Below, piece after piece: positions 13,072 to 24,044 of a DNA stretch of 64,000 bases (positions within the stretch are counted from its first letter, which is position 1; the number at the start of each line of letters is the position of its first letter). The notes under the pieces were generated by a model that saw only the letters and a list, made by a program, of their open reading frames with translations, had not been told where the DNA came from and did no database searches. Both the position numbers and the translations under genes were made by a program. The stretch is from assembly GCA_930367205.1 (NCBI GenBank), contig OV884011.1:104027139-104091138 (forward strand). Direction: 5' to 3'. The stretch is from Acanthosoma haemorrhoidale. Lineage: Eukaryota; Arthropoda; Insecta; Hemiptera; Acanthosomatidae.

Positions 13072-13641
13072 TTAATGTCCTCTCATATAATAATCTATCA
13101 CTGTTGAAAAAGCAGCAAAACCAGCTGCTCCTAACATACCTGCTTTAACGCCTGCCCTAAGTCCTATTAAACCACCAGTAACTCCTCCAGCATATGTACC
13201 ATTTTTCCAGTCAGTCTTCCCTCTGTGGGACTCGATTACACACTCCACAGCAGAAAAAACACCACCAACCATGGCAAAATTTTTAGCATAACTTAAAGTG
13301 GTCATCTTCATTTCTTTAAATATTTCCTTGGCTGTTTGTTTATGTGTATCAGGGGCAACAGATGGATTAACACTAGAAGTAAACAAACCCAGTGCTGCTC
13401 CCAGACCATAGCCAATAACACAGCTCATGATGGTTTTGAAGCCACAGCTTTCAAAGAAACCTTCTACAAGTTTTTCTTCTCTAGTTTTGATGCCTACAGG
13501 TCCAAGATTCTTGGGAATAACAACGTGTTCACGATACCTGTGTACATTATTTAAGAAAAAACTAGATAGTCGATTAAAATCCTGTTCTGAATTGAAATCA
13601 ATACAGTCTGATGTTTTAGGGGCACCAGATACTCCAGACAT
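13072..13641 (-). CDS. Timm22: Mitochondrial import inner membrane translocase subunit Tim22
   Basis: Single-exon reading frame of 189 residues, close to the usual ~190-200. Tim22 is the channel-forming core of the TIM22 complex, which inserts carrier proteins and other multispanning proteins into the mitochondrial inner membrane. The first ~60 residues are hydrophilic. The Tim17/Tim22/Tim23 domain follows, with small-residue-rich membrane segments: [11 protein letters not shown] (78-88), around 121-134, [15 protein letters not shown] (152-166) and [11 protein letters not shown] (168-178). The family signature R140-G-K142-T-D144-W-K-N147 is intact. Cysteines 66, 74 and 134 are present; a cysteine pair in these places can form the disulfide known in Tim22. 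The start ATG is the first in frame and faces the RpL37 promoter about 400 bases away. Confidence 0.95.
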   Translation of the reverse strand: MSGVSGAPKTSDCIDFNSEQDFNRLSSFFLNNVHRYREHVVIPKNLGPVGIKTREEKLVEGFFESCGFKTIMSCVIGYGLGAALGLFTSSVNPSVAPDTHKQTAKEIFKEMKMTTLSYAKNFAMVGGVFSAVECVIESHRGKTDWKNGTYAGGVTGGLIGLRAGVKAGMLGAAGFAAFSTVIDYYMRGH

Positions 13642-14045
13642 GTTGCTTCAGTTTTGTTCCCCCCTTCCAGAAAAAGAATTTCATGTAAAACGCAATGTAT
13701 AAATTAGAGTCACATTTCCATTGTCTATAACCTAAGGAAAATCACTATCATAACCTGGCTGTAATAACCTATTTTTTGTAATCTTTTCGTTTAAAAGTCA
13801 ACGCCTTGAAGATATATCAACAAACATTTGTTGAATTTATAAATACATATCTATGTTGATGAAGTTAAAGCTATCAATAAAATTAATTTAAAAAATGTAT
13901 TTAAAACATTTTGGTTATATATCTTCATTTTTAACTCAAATATGTGTAAAATACTAAATTATCAAGTACTCCTTGCGTCATCCAGATTTACTAGTCCGGA
14001 CTAGGCCAGAACGTTTGGAGATCCTTCGCATAGGTAGCTCAAAGA
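13642..14045. promoter_or_regulatory. Divergent promoter region shared by Timm22 and RpL37
   Basis: The 404 bases between the two start codons must contain both 5' UTRs and both promoters. Pyrimidine-rich starts (TACTCCTTGCGTC near 13965; ATCCTTCGC near 14020) precede the RpL37 ATG and could serve as a TCT-type initiator of ribosomal protein genes, but none is a perfect match. No TATA box stands out. It also contains one copy of a ~51-bp repeat (13840-13891). Confidence 0.55.
13840..13891 (+). repeat. ~51-bp direct repeat, copy 1 (promoter side)
   Basis: Nearly identical to 14749-14800 (a few substitutions over about 50 bases, sharing ATCAATAAAATTAATTTA). The two copies lie about 910 bases apart and bracket RpL37 exons 1 and 2. 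Confidence 0.85.
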
Positions 14046-17000
14046 ATGGTTAGTCCACTGTATTTCATATCTTCTTTTATTTATTTAATCATTGGAGTTA
14101 AAATTATTGTGAATTTAAATTTTATTTAAGTAGATCAAAATCAAATATACTTACATTATTTGATAAAAAAATATTACTATTTTACATGCATTCGTCTACC
14201 ACGTTTTGTTAACAATGTTTGCTTTGTTGTAGTTAATGTTCATTTATTATTAATATTAGTACTCTAAAGTTAACCCCTATAGAACATTCCCATTAAGTTC
14301 CCGAAAAGTTAGTCAGAATTATGTCTTGTTTATTGTCTCTTAACCTAAACTTCATCTATATTAGTTAACTTTCACGTTATGAATAAAGTTTTGTTATAAT
14401 TTTAAAACATATTTGTCCTTGGTTTAAGCTTAAATAGTAATATTTTTTGCAATATAATTTTTGTAACAAACTGCCATACTTTACTTTGTTTTTTATGTTT
14501 AGACGAAAGGTACTTCCAGCTTTGGTAAGAGGAGGAACAAGACACACACTCTTTGCAGAAGATGTGGAAGATCCTCCTATCACATCCAGAAGTCTAAATG
14601 TTCCCAGTGTGGATACCCCAATGCAAAGCTTAGGCATTGTAAGTAATACAATTTTAATTTTACAAGTACTTTCCTTATCGTTCTACAAATCTTACAATTT
14701 GAAATTATTCTAAACTTTTTAGTGTTATTTTATTTTTGTTGCGAGAGAAAATACATATCTATTTTGATGAAGTTAAAGATATCAATAAAATTAATTTAAA
14801 ACTATGTTTAACTAAGTTTAATTCAGTTTTATGTTTTGGTCTTTGAGTTAACATCATTGTGGCCTGGTCTAAACAAGCTTGGAGAGAAACTGTGATAGTT
14901 AAAGAATTTAGCTTCTACTTGGTTATTGTCTTCACTCTTGAATATTTTGACTCATATCTATCATCAAAGAAAGCATTAATTATTTTTTTATATACTCCAC
15001 ATTAAAATTATCTGTAGCATTTCAAAAGCCATTTCACATATTTTGATGATTTTTCCCAACATCTTCCAAAATATAGTTTGAACCTCAAACAATTTACATG
15101 TAAAAAGAATATTATGGAGAGATATTATCCATTTTTTTGTGGGACCACAAGATTTAACTTTTACCTCCTTTGTAAGTTAATGGAATCAAAGCATGACACC
15201 CTGTATAAGATAGTAAACTCTAACTGATAGATTAAACAGAGTTGAGAGAAAAATCCTCAGGCTTGTATTTGATACAGTTCAAGAGGACAGTATGCTCCTT
15301 ACGATGAAGTGTAGAAACTGTAAAATACAGTAGTCAGACAGAAAACAGTTTGGTTTTCAAGGGCCCTCCTGAGATATCATTAATTATAAGTTATTATGAA
15401 AAAGATCATACAAAATATGGTTATTATCTCTTTATGGAGAAAAATATATATATAAACAAACATGTGTTAGTTAAGTCATGTTTAATTTAATTGAAGTGTG
15501 AAACTTAATTGCTAACGTTTTAAATGTTATTGCAGTAATGACCAGTTGCAGTACAGCAGCATTTCTTTATTTAATATCACTAAGTTGAACATTTCTAGAT
15601 AACTGGAGTGTCAAAGGCCAGAGGAGGAAGACCACTGGAACTGGAAGGATGCGTTACCTTAAAGTTGTCCGCAGGAGATTTAGGTAATATATAACATAAT
15701 ATAAGTATTTAGTTTTTATTCCCAGCAATTATATTTCTAGTTCTTACATCTATACAAAATTTAACATTGTCACTTATGAAACTAATTAAAAAAAGTAAAA
15801 TGTTTTCCTTTTTTTTTTACAACTGATGCAAGTTAACAAAATGAGTTATATTTTTTTTATTTTATATCATTATATTGTGATAGAACTACAAAACCAAAAG
15901 CTCAAGTGTTAAACTCAAAGAAAGGAAGGTGCCCATCATCCACTATGGGCTCTGATATTCTGCCATGTTAGTCCCGATTCTCTAAAGGTTTTCTGTACTG
16001 TAATATAGATATCTGTTGTATTAAGCATTCTTCTTCCATTGTTCTTGCTATTTTTGCTAAGTCACCTTATTATCTTGTGCTATTAATCACTTCTGTTATG
16101 ATCTTTTTTGGATCCTTTAACTTATGCAGTATTTATTTTATGTTTGATTCTCTAGTTGTTGCAACTCTGACTTATCACTATCTCCCTCATTGTGTTCTCT
16201 TAGCAGAGTTATTACAGTGTCTGATATTCCTTTTAAGTACTGCTACGTTAAGCTAACTGCGAGTTTTTCTTTAAATATATGGATAGTACCTTACATATTG
16301 ATACACTATATACATTGTATTCAACTATGTCCAAATACATAAAACTGTAAAGCAATATATAAATGATGTGTGTAATTAATAATATATAAATGATATATCT
16401 GTTAATATATTTACTCTGCAACAGAAATCGCCCTTGATTTCCGTAGAGGATATAAACCCAAAAAGGGTTTATAACAGTCGCCCTTTGCTCCACTTTTACA
16501 ATATCTGTCTAGTAACATTACTTATACTTTTACACATTTCCCATGTCTGCGGGGGTTGAACATGTAAGAGTGCATCTAAGATGTGTGCATTTGTCATCAT
16601 TTCTATATCTCTTTACATTAGTTCTATATGCTTACCAGACAAAGTCAAATCAGGATACATTCTTTAACAGCTGTATCTGTATTGTGTGCCCTCGGTTCTA
16701 AAAGTTTTTTTTTTTTAATAACAAAAAGATTCTTCATTTCAGCTTCCCCACAATTTATTTGCAAGCCAACTCATATGTATTTGTTAAAGTGTACTGAATG
16801 CCACTTGTTTTTAAGGCTCTGCTGGTCTGTTGAACTCAGTTCACTGAAGGGAACACCATTTCACAATTTTGCATCTGTTTTAAGCTGTCTGGCTTCTTTT
16901 GAATCATGGATAGCATTAACTAACAGAGTAGTAGCACCACTAGGGATAATTTGTCTATCTGATGTTCCCCCCTTTTCATGGATTTCCCTCAGGTTGTACT

Positions 17001-17805
17001 AGAAAAGTTGAAAATCCTAGGGTCAAATCCTTCCTGGTAGGTGAAAGCATATTTATATTTAGAATAGGATATCAAGACTGTTTTTGCCAGAAAAATCTTA
17101 GTATTTTGCATGTTGGAGATGTGTTATAAGTGAAATAAGACATAGCTTTAGAACTGTTATCACAGGTTTAGCAAATGAGTTTTTATTAGCTTCTCTTCCT
17201 ATTGCTATCAAAGTTTTTTGTGATAAAACACCTACCAGGCTTTTGTCATTTTCTCTTCTAATCACATAGTTACACATACTAAGTTATCTTATTAAACCTT
17301 TTTCAGTTGACATATTTTTGCTCTGTGTTCAAAATGTGGAGACCGAGTAAGTACCATGTTGTTTTTTAGCTTTCAGTCAGTTGATTTCATCTATGGATTG
17401 GGTTGACTTCACACATATATAGATGGATATTATGAAAGTCATGCTGCTAAAGTAGTTGTCATATTGGCATTATCTCTGAAATTTCATTTCTGTTTATGAC
17501 TCCACATTACTATTCTTTTGACATGATGAGTGTTTCTGTTCTGAGAGAGGGTTTTCTGCCTTGGTACACTCCAGACCCAGAGTAAATGACATATTTTCTC
17601 TCTTGTGGAATTAAGGTCTACAATTGCAGAACTATTCAATTCACTTATAAATATATCAAGAGGTTGGCTTTATGTATACTTTAGGTGTATATTTGTAATA
17701 AGTTTTTATGGTATGATTATATTAACCTGTACTTCAATTCCTTTATTTTACAGGAATGGATTCCGTGAAGGTGCAAAGCCTGCTAAGAAGATTACTTCAT
17801 CATAG
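14046..17805 (+). CDS. RpL37: 60S ribosomal protein L37 (eL37)
   Basis: Four coding exons: 14046-14048 (only the ATG), 14503-14638, 15599-15683 and 17754-17805 (TAG). All introns are GT-AG and phases agree. The protein has 92 residues and begins [19 protein letters not shown]. It keeps the four zinc-ligand cysteines in two CxxC pairs (CRRC about residues 19-22 and CSQC about 34-37), the [10 protein letters not shown] block and the basic NGFREG tail, as in eL37 across animals. It is a structural protein of the large ribosomal subunit that binds rRNA near the exit tunnel. It is divergent from Timm22. Intron 3 (2.07 kb) carries unidentified relic sequence. Residues shown in other frames over exon 2 are shadows. 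Confidence 0.95.
14749..14800 (+). repeat. ~51-bp direct repeat, copy 2 (RpL37 intron 2)
   Basis: Partner of 13840-13891. Placed in intron 2, about 110 bases after the exon 2 donor. Confidence 0.85.
15357..15395 (+). repeat. Fragment of the dispersed repeat seen at 3407 and 47899
   Basis: TTCAAGGGCCCTCCTGAGAT followed by a TAATTATAAGTT-like end matches the 3' end of copy B (TCAAGGGCCCTCCTGAGAT). It is a short remnant in RpL37 intron 2. Confidence 0.55.
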
Positions 17806-17824
17806 AATGTTTCTTTTTTTTAAC

Positions 17825-17830
17825 AATAAA
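17825..17830 (+). terminator. Poly(A) signal AATAAA of RpL37
   Basis: Canonical hexamer 20 bases after the TAG stop, consistent with the short 3' UTR usual for ribosomal protein genes. Confidence 0.75.
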
Positions 17831-17849
17831 AATTAAACTGGTTTTCTAC

Positions 17850-19050
17850 TTTTTTAATTAATTTTACCTCTAAATCTAATTTTATCTAACAACTCATTCA
17901 AGCTTCCAAGGTTACTCCAATTCAATCCTACACTAGGGAATAACAGTCACGTGACACGACAACATGTGAGGGAGGAATTAAGATTTACGACAAGAGTTGG
18001 TAAGTCAAGAAGTCATCGGCCTAGAAATGGTGCAGGTTCATAAGATACTTGTGAGATCTAATTGGGTATGTATTATAAACTGTGCGTGTTACACCTCAGG
18101 ATATCCATAAAATTAGATTAAGGCATGTTAAAGAATTGATACAGACATAGAGAGGAAGGATTTAAGAAGCTGTATTATTTTATTCTCATATGTAACAAGT
18201 CTGATGTCATGAGGGTACTAGTAGAGCTGTCTGTAGATAGAGGAGGGGGAAAGATAGATCACAATTTTTTTTTTTAATCATACAAAACTTGTCAGCCCTC
18301 CCCCATTTATTGATGGTAATTTACTAAGTGTAGTAGCTTTACTTATCTTTAGTAGAGCGATTGGGGTAGAATGAAGAGGACAGAAGCCTTATATGGGAAA
18401 GTGGCTACCAGTAGGGTTAAATTGTTACAATTAGTGGGGATTAATTCAGGACCTAAGATTTTAAGGGTTGAGAAGAATATTTTTAGAATATTAAGGGGTG
18501 AGTAAGGGAAGAAGTAGATTAGTCCATTAAGAAATTATTTAAGGATTTACAACAAATAGATAAAGGGAAGGAAATATATATGATTTCCTGAGCTTTGCAA
18601 GTATCATCAATAGCCCTTACTATCTTCTTGACCTGATAAAAATTTCCTCTAGTCCTGGTTGAGATTGGTTTGCTGGAACTTCCTTCTGATTTCTCTCATT
18701 GAAGCTCAGATGTCTGCGTTTAACCAAGGTGTTGAGGACTTTTTAAATTACTTGGGTTTTAAGAGAAAAGTGTTTATCCAGAGTAGTTAAAAGGATCTTT
18801 TTGAAAGATAGGCCTGACTGTCTGTCTTATCGTTTCTCCAGGCATTATATCCTCCCAGTATGCCAGAGCCTGATCCTCAAGAGAAGAGTATTTATTTTAT
18901 GGTAGATAATCGAGGAATTAAAATCTAGATTGGGTTGACAGAAAAGTACCTAAATGTAGATTAGGGGAGAGGAGTCATGTCTTGGGAATCGATAATCAAT
19001 CAAATTTTACTGATGGTATATAAAGTTTCATCCTTGTACTAAACAGCTGT
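17850..19050. other. Spacer with possible decayed element sequence
   Basis: No coding similarity could be fixed. The base composition and long purine-rich runs on the plus strand resemble the reverse complement of decayed LINE DNA such as that at 19060-19650, but no motif supports it. Confidence 0.35.
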
Positions 19051-19059
19051 GAATTGTTG

Positions 19060-19650
19060 ATCAGATGATTTGTATCATTTCAGCATTATTGTCCTTAATA
19101 ACATCTTCAAACACCATTGTGTCCATGATATTTTTAAATTCTCTACCTTGGCGAGTACATACTGCTGGATTCCGGGTAATTATAGGGTCTGTTAACAGAA
19201 AGTGGTCTTGGCATATTAAGGATATTGTTAATTATGTTCATACCGATGTTTTGTGTGGCTTCCAATTTGCTGAAATTTAAAGTACAAGTGTAACTCCAAA
19301 CAGGCGCAGCTTACGTCATTGTTAAAAATGGGTTGGATTATTGCTTTATGTAGAAGTAATTAGTTCGCTGGTGTAGAATTTGATTTTCTATGGAAGTGGA
19401 ATGAGGTTTTTAGTTTTGTTGCATTTATTTTTTACATGGTTTGTGAATGTGAGGGAATTTTCTGAAGTAACTCCTAGGGGATGGAATGGGCTATGAGAGT
19501 TGGGTATTGTTTAAGGATAATATTGTTTAAGGTTAATATCGGTCTACATTTTTTTGTTAATACTATTGTCTCAGTTTTATGTGGGTTGTTTTCCCATTTG
19601 TGTTGGTCATTGTGTGTATTCCGAGTAGTCAGCATATAATGAATGATCTT
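19060..19650 (-). mobile_element. Jockey-like LINE relic (RT thumb region)
   Basis: Minus-strand frames give KWENNPHKTETIVLTKKCRP (compare K-W-x-I-K-x-N-x-x-K-T-E-x-I-x-F-T-K-K/R-R-P), an L-G-V-T-x-x-N-S-L-T-F-x-N-H-V piece, and a connection region with LLLHKAIIQPI. Their order matches the end of jockey/I-type reverse transcriptases. Frameshifts and stops show it is inactive. Confidence 0.6.
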
Positions 19651-21021
19651 TCGACTTAGCTGTGTGATGTGATATTTAAATTAAATAGATAGGATTGGAG
19701 ATAAAGGCAAGAGCCTTGAGAATGTCCTTTTCATAGTTGTGTTCTTGAGGTGACATTGTTGATTAGGATTCAAAAAGATCTATTAGAAAAGTAGGAGTGG
19801 ATGAGGTAAATATAGGTAAGGTTAGGAATGAGCCAGGTGTGCCATGAAGTTGTTTTTATAATAGCAAGCGTGATTATCCCAACATGTTTCTTATGACTGA
19901 TAGCTAGTTAATGAGTTTTTTTAGTGCAAACATGATGCAATAGCATATCCAGTATATTCATAATACTAGACTAGTTAATGTTTGTCAGTATTATCTTAGC
20001 CAAACCACTTCTTTCAGTCTTAGTACTTTCCCTAGTTCTGAAGAATACGGAATCCCTATCGATTTAATTTTTCAAGCTTGACATCCTCTTTTATCAAACC
20101 TAGTTGATTCAGCTGCTTCACTATATTTATAATTATGCAATTGCCTTATGACAGTTTTGTACGATACTGCTATGATGTTTAATTTAAAAAAACTTTAATT
20201 TTTATTAGGTCGAGAACCAAAATAGTATTGTATGCCCACCATTTTAAAGATAACATTAAAAAATAATTTTAGACTCGAGGTTTTTCAAAATGAGGGAAAC
20301 CTGGTGGTATTTATGTTTTATGCATAAATGTCAAAAGTTTTGGTTTTTGAATTACACATGTTTTGTTGTTTTTAAATCTTCAAAAGCCTGTAGCTTGAAG
20401 GTTATTTTTCTTATAAAGCTAAAACTTGTGCCATTCTTAAAACTTGTCTTCAGAATTACCCAAACTTTAATCTTATAGATCACTTATACTTATTAGATTT
20501 TATGATGGTGGATATGTTGCTTGTGCGTGTGACAATTGGTAGGTAGCATGCCTATTATCAAAAAATGACTGAAAAATAAGCTAATGTATCTTTTCTCTAC
20601 CCTAGTGGACCAGCACCTTATTTTGCTTACCCATTACACATTGACAGTGCCATAAAACTTTATTATTTGTGAAATTAACCCAATCATGAACTGGCAGGAC
20701 TTATAAATTATAGGCATTGAATTTATAAACTTAACTTTCAGACATTAAAACAGTTAGTGTGCTTTTGATTATTACTGGCACATTTTAAATGGATTTATTT
20801 ACAAGTGAGAGATGTCTTTCTACTCAAGGTCTATGTATGTATATAGTGTAAAATAACGATGCAATGTAGTTCTAGCGAAGTTGATTTGTCGTGAAATATA
20901 ATTATTTTTTAAAGTGCAGAGAAATTATTTAAATATCTTCATGAAGCAGCCATAACTAGCTAATTATGAGTATAATCACTAGGGGTGTCATAGCACCATA
21001 AATGCTATATAAGCGTGTAGT

Positions 21022-21426
21022 ATGTACATCAGGGGTGGCCAACCCAAATGATCTTGCAGGCCATTTTGGAAATGAATCATAACTCTGCGGGGCACATATA
21101 AAATTATGTATCCCCATATTAGATTTAGATATTATATGTTATGTTAGATGTCCCAAAATGCGTGCACATAATGAGTCCACAGAATATAATTTAATTATTC
21201 TGCGAACTCATAAATAAAAAAGGCAATATCTGTCATATATTCGCAACAATACTATTTTAAAATCAAATTTAATTTTTCCTCATAATTTCGACAGTTAAGT
21301 TTTGAATATATGAATGCACTAACAATGTATTTTTTTAATACATTGGTTTTCATTACTTTGGCCATTGTAAAATAAATATATTTTGTAAAAGTGTGATGAA
21401 TCTTGCGGGCCACCCCTGATGTACAT
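21022..21426. repeat. 8-bp target-site duplication ATGTACAT around the hAT MITE
   Basis: ATGTACAT at 21022-21029 and again at 21419-21426. It is exact, itself palindromic, and fits the hAT preference nTnnnnAn. Confidence 0.85.
21030..21418. mobile_element. Non-autonomous hAT element (MITE), 389 bp
   Basis: Begins CAGGGGTGGCCAACCC and ends GGGCCACCCCTG, an 11-12-bp terminal inverted repeat of the hAT type. It is flanked by an exact 8-bp duplication. The interior is AT-rich without coding potential. Subterminal TTGCAGGCC / TTGCGGGCC motifs repeat near both ends. The small frames inside it are chance. It sits about 800 bases from the hAT transposase relic at 22235-23860, which may or may not belong to the same family. 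Confidence 0.88.
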
Positions 21427-22234
21427 TTAAGTTCAGGCATGTAACTTATTTCTTTATAATAAAACCCTTAGAAATACCATCATGAAATTCGGCCCATACT
21501 ATCTAATAATATGTACATGTAACATATATATTTTTTTTAAATTCAAAATTTTTATTTTGTGTAAAACAAAAATAACTTTTTGGAAATTTCTCGAGGGAGA
21601 AGAATTTAATCAAATAACATTAAATTTCTTTAAAGCATTGTTTCTCTTAAGGGAGACCATTCCCCAATCATTACAACTGTTACTTTAATATGTGTATATG
21701 CTTTATGATATGCATCTATGTAAGGCTCATAAACCGATCTTGGATTAAAAATATGTTTAGAATTTTCAACATTTGATTGACTAGAAACAGCACAAAAAAA
21801 ATTAAAATTTCATCATAACTATATATTAGTGGATGTTCAAATGCTATGTATACTTGTATTTTCTAATGGTACACCCTCTCACATCAAATTCAATGCTTAC
21901 AATTTTTTTTAAACAACTATTCAAAGGTTGGCAATGTTTATAATTAGATAAGTAAGCTTGATACTTGATGTCTTGGTAATAGGTCCCTGCAAGCCTGATT
22001 TTGTAAGGGTGAGCATCACTACTAGATCTGGTTAACTATATTAAGTATAATATAATAAATTTCAGGCCTATTTCCTAATGGAAATAAAGATGAAGCATAG
22101 CTTTTAATAAAATCAAGTCAATACATACAAAACAATAATACACAGAATATAAACATTGAAAAATACATATGCATGAAGGAAAGTTTCTTTTTCCAATTTA
22201 GTATTATTTCAATAAAATAATATATATATTTTTT

Positions 22235-23860
22235 TTAAATCTTTACATTTTTCAAAACCAAATCTTCAAAATTTTTTGAGCTGCAGTTATTTTTAAAATT
22301 GATTTCACATGCTTGTCTGTTAATCTTGATCTTACTGCAGTTTTTTCTTGGAAAATAGTTGTTCACAAAAATATGTGATATAGCTAACATTGGGAAACTG
22401 GTCCAGTGACAAATAATTATAGAAATTTGGAATCCCAACATCTATATATCATTGTTTCAATAAGGAATTGTACTTAATTTCGATTAGTTCCAGTTGTTAA
22501 TTTTCATCAACAGTTTCAACATCAATGGACAAAGAAGTAAATAATTTAAATTGATTTTCACATTTCTTGAAGTCCAAAAATCTTCTTTCAAATTCATTTT
22601 ATAACTATTATATTAATTTTATAATATGGCATATTCTGAAAACTTTAATTGTGGTCATTAATGTAATAATGACTGTCAAGATTCAAAGTGAGATCAATTT
22701 CTGTTTGAAAACATTTATTGTCAAATAATATGGTAAATGCAACATGCTGTTTGACTAAGGCGATTCGGTAAAAGCCAGATCTTTTTTTAATATTTCACAT
22801 TCACAACTTTTGGATTATAAAAAAATGATAATTTCGATTAACCATCGAACTTTAAAACTTGAGGACTGGAAAGCTTCTATGTAATAAGGTAGATAGATCG
22901 GTGTATCCACTTCTAGAAATTGGTATTGATTTAGTCAGTGTGCGCATATATAATTTACAATTTTAGCAACATTTTTTAAAACATGCCCGATATTTAGAAC
23001 TTTGGATCATAATGTTTGTTGATGAATAATACAATGAAAATGAAGATAATTATTACCTAGTTCTGTGGATTTTTTTTTTTACCTGTGTAATAACTCTTTT
23101 AAAAGCTACCTGTCAGCTGGAGCACCATCAGTTGCAAGTTTTTGTAATGATAAATTATATTTATTCAGAACATCCATCATTGCGTTAAAAATATCAACCC
23201 CACTGCTGGTTGTAATGTGCATTGGGATAATCTCCAAAAGCTCTTCACTTACTTTCGAAGTCCCATCAAAACAGCTAGCAGAGCTTTATCTTGTACATCT
23301 GTACTTTCATCAATTGCAACGGGATAAGTTTCAAATTTTCAGCTACATCATAAATTCTGCTGGCAATGGTATTTCTTGTTATGTTTTTGAATTTTTCTGG
23401 GCACAACACTTTCAATGCCTGAATCGTACATTCACTAATAGATTCCCCTTCAGTGAATGGTTTCGAATTGGTTGCAATTATATGCTATATCAAATGGCTC
23501 ATTTTTACAGCAGCTGTATTATCTTTAATAGGTTTGTCAAATATGTTTTTGAAGTATCAACCTTAATTCTAAAAATTTATCTTCAAGAAGTTTCCCTACA
23601 TATTCGTCATCATTTTCTTTACGAATTGTATTATTGTTTTTTTAATATTATACTCTTTAAAAACCACTACGGAGTTTCTACATATCAAACATAAAATTAA
23701 ATTTTTTCCTTGAATACAAAAGAACTGTAATTCCCGATTTTCTTGAAAAGAGCGATGCTCTTCTTTAATTGTTGGTATCACTAGTGCATTGTTTTAATAA
23801 ATTGTCAGTTAAACACTAAACAAAGAACACGCTGCTTTTTCAAACCAGATGAAAATTGTT
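22235..23860 (-). pseudogene. Decayed hAT transposase (BED finger, DESTD and TDGAP motifs)
   Basis: Minus-strand sequence follows the order of a BED/ZBED-type hAT transposase. First comes a BED-finger region near 23640-23790 (CLICRNSVVVFKEYNIKKT). Next is IDESTDVQDKALLAVLMG near 23240-23325, with the first catalytic aspartate. LATDGAPA near 23108-23150 carries the second. A degraded C-terminal hAT dimerisation region lies near 22235-22330. Frames are broken by stops and shifts throughout, so no protein is made. Ends and terminal repeats were not found. The plus-strand 209-codon frame at 23065-23694 is its shadow. Confidence 0.8.
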
Positions 23861-24044
23861 ATACGCAAACTAGACTAGAAGTATTCATTCACTGTCTTAA
23901 TAAGCCATCAAATTTAAATCTATGGAAGTTTTAAGAGAAACAGGAATTGTATAAAAACATTTTAAGTAAGTATTGTGTATATATTTATATTTACAAAATG
24001 GAGTTTACTATAAAACTTTACATAACAAAGTTATTAAATATCAG

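Noticed and set aside
13336..13702. Two plus-strand frames of 72 and 91 codons
   Set aside because: Both are shadows of Timm22 on the opposite strand.
14447..14713. 88-codon plus-strand frame and the opposing 86-codon frame
   Set aside because: RpL37 exon 2 uses a different frame with clear zinc-binding CxxC motifs; these are shadows.
23065..23694. 209-codon plus-strand frame, the longest after the transposase
   Set aside because: The opposite strand carries hAT transposase motifs in the right order, and this frame has no recognisable feature.
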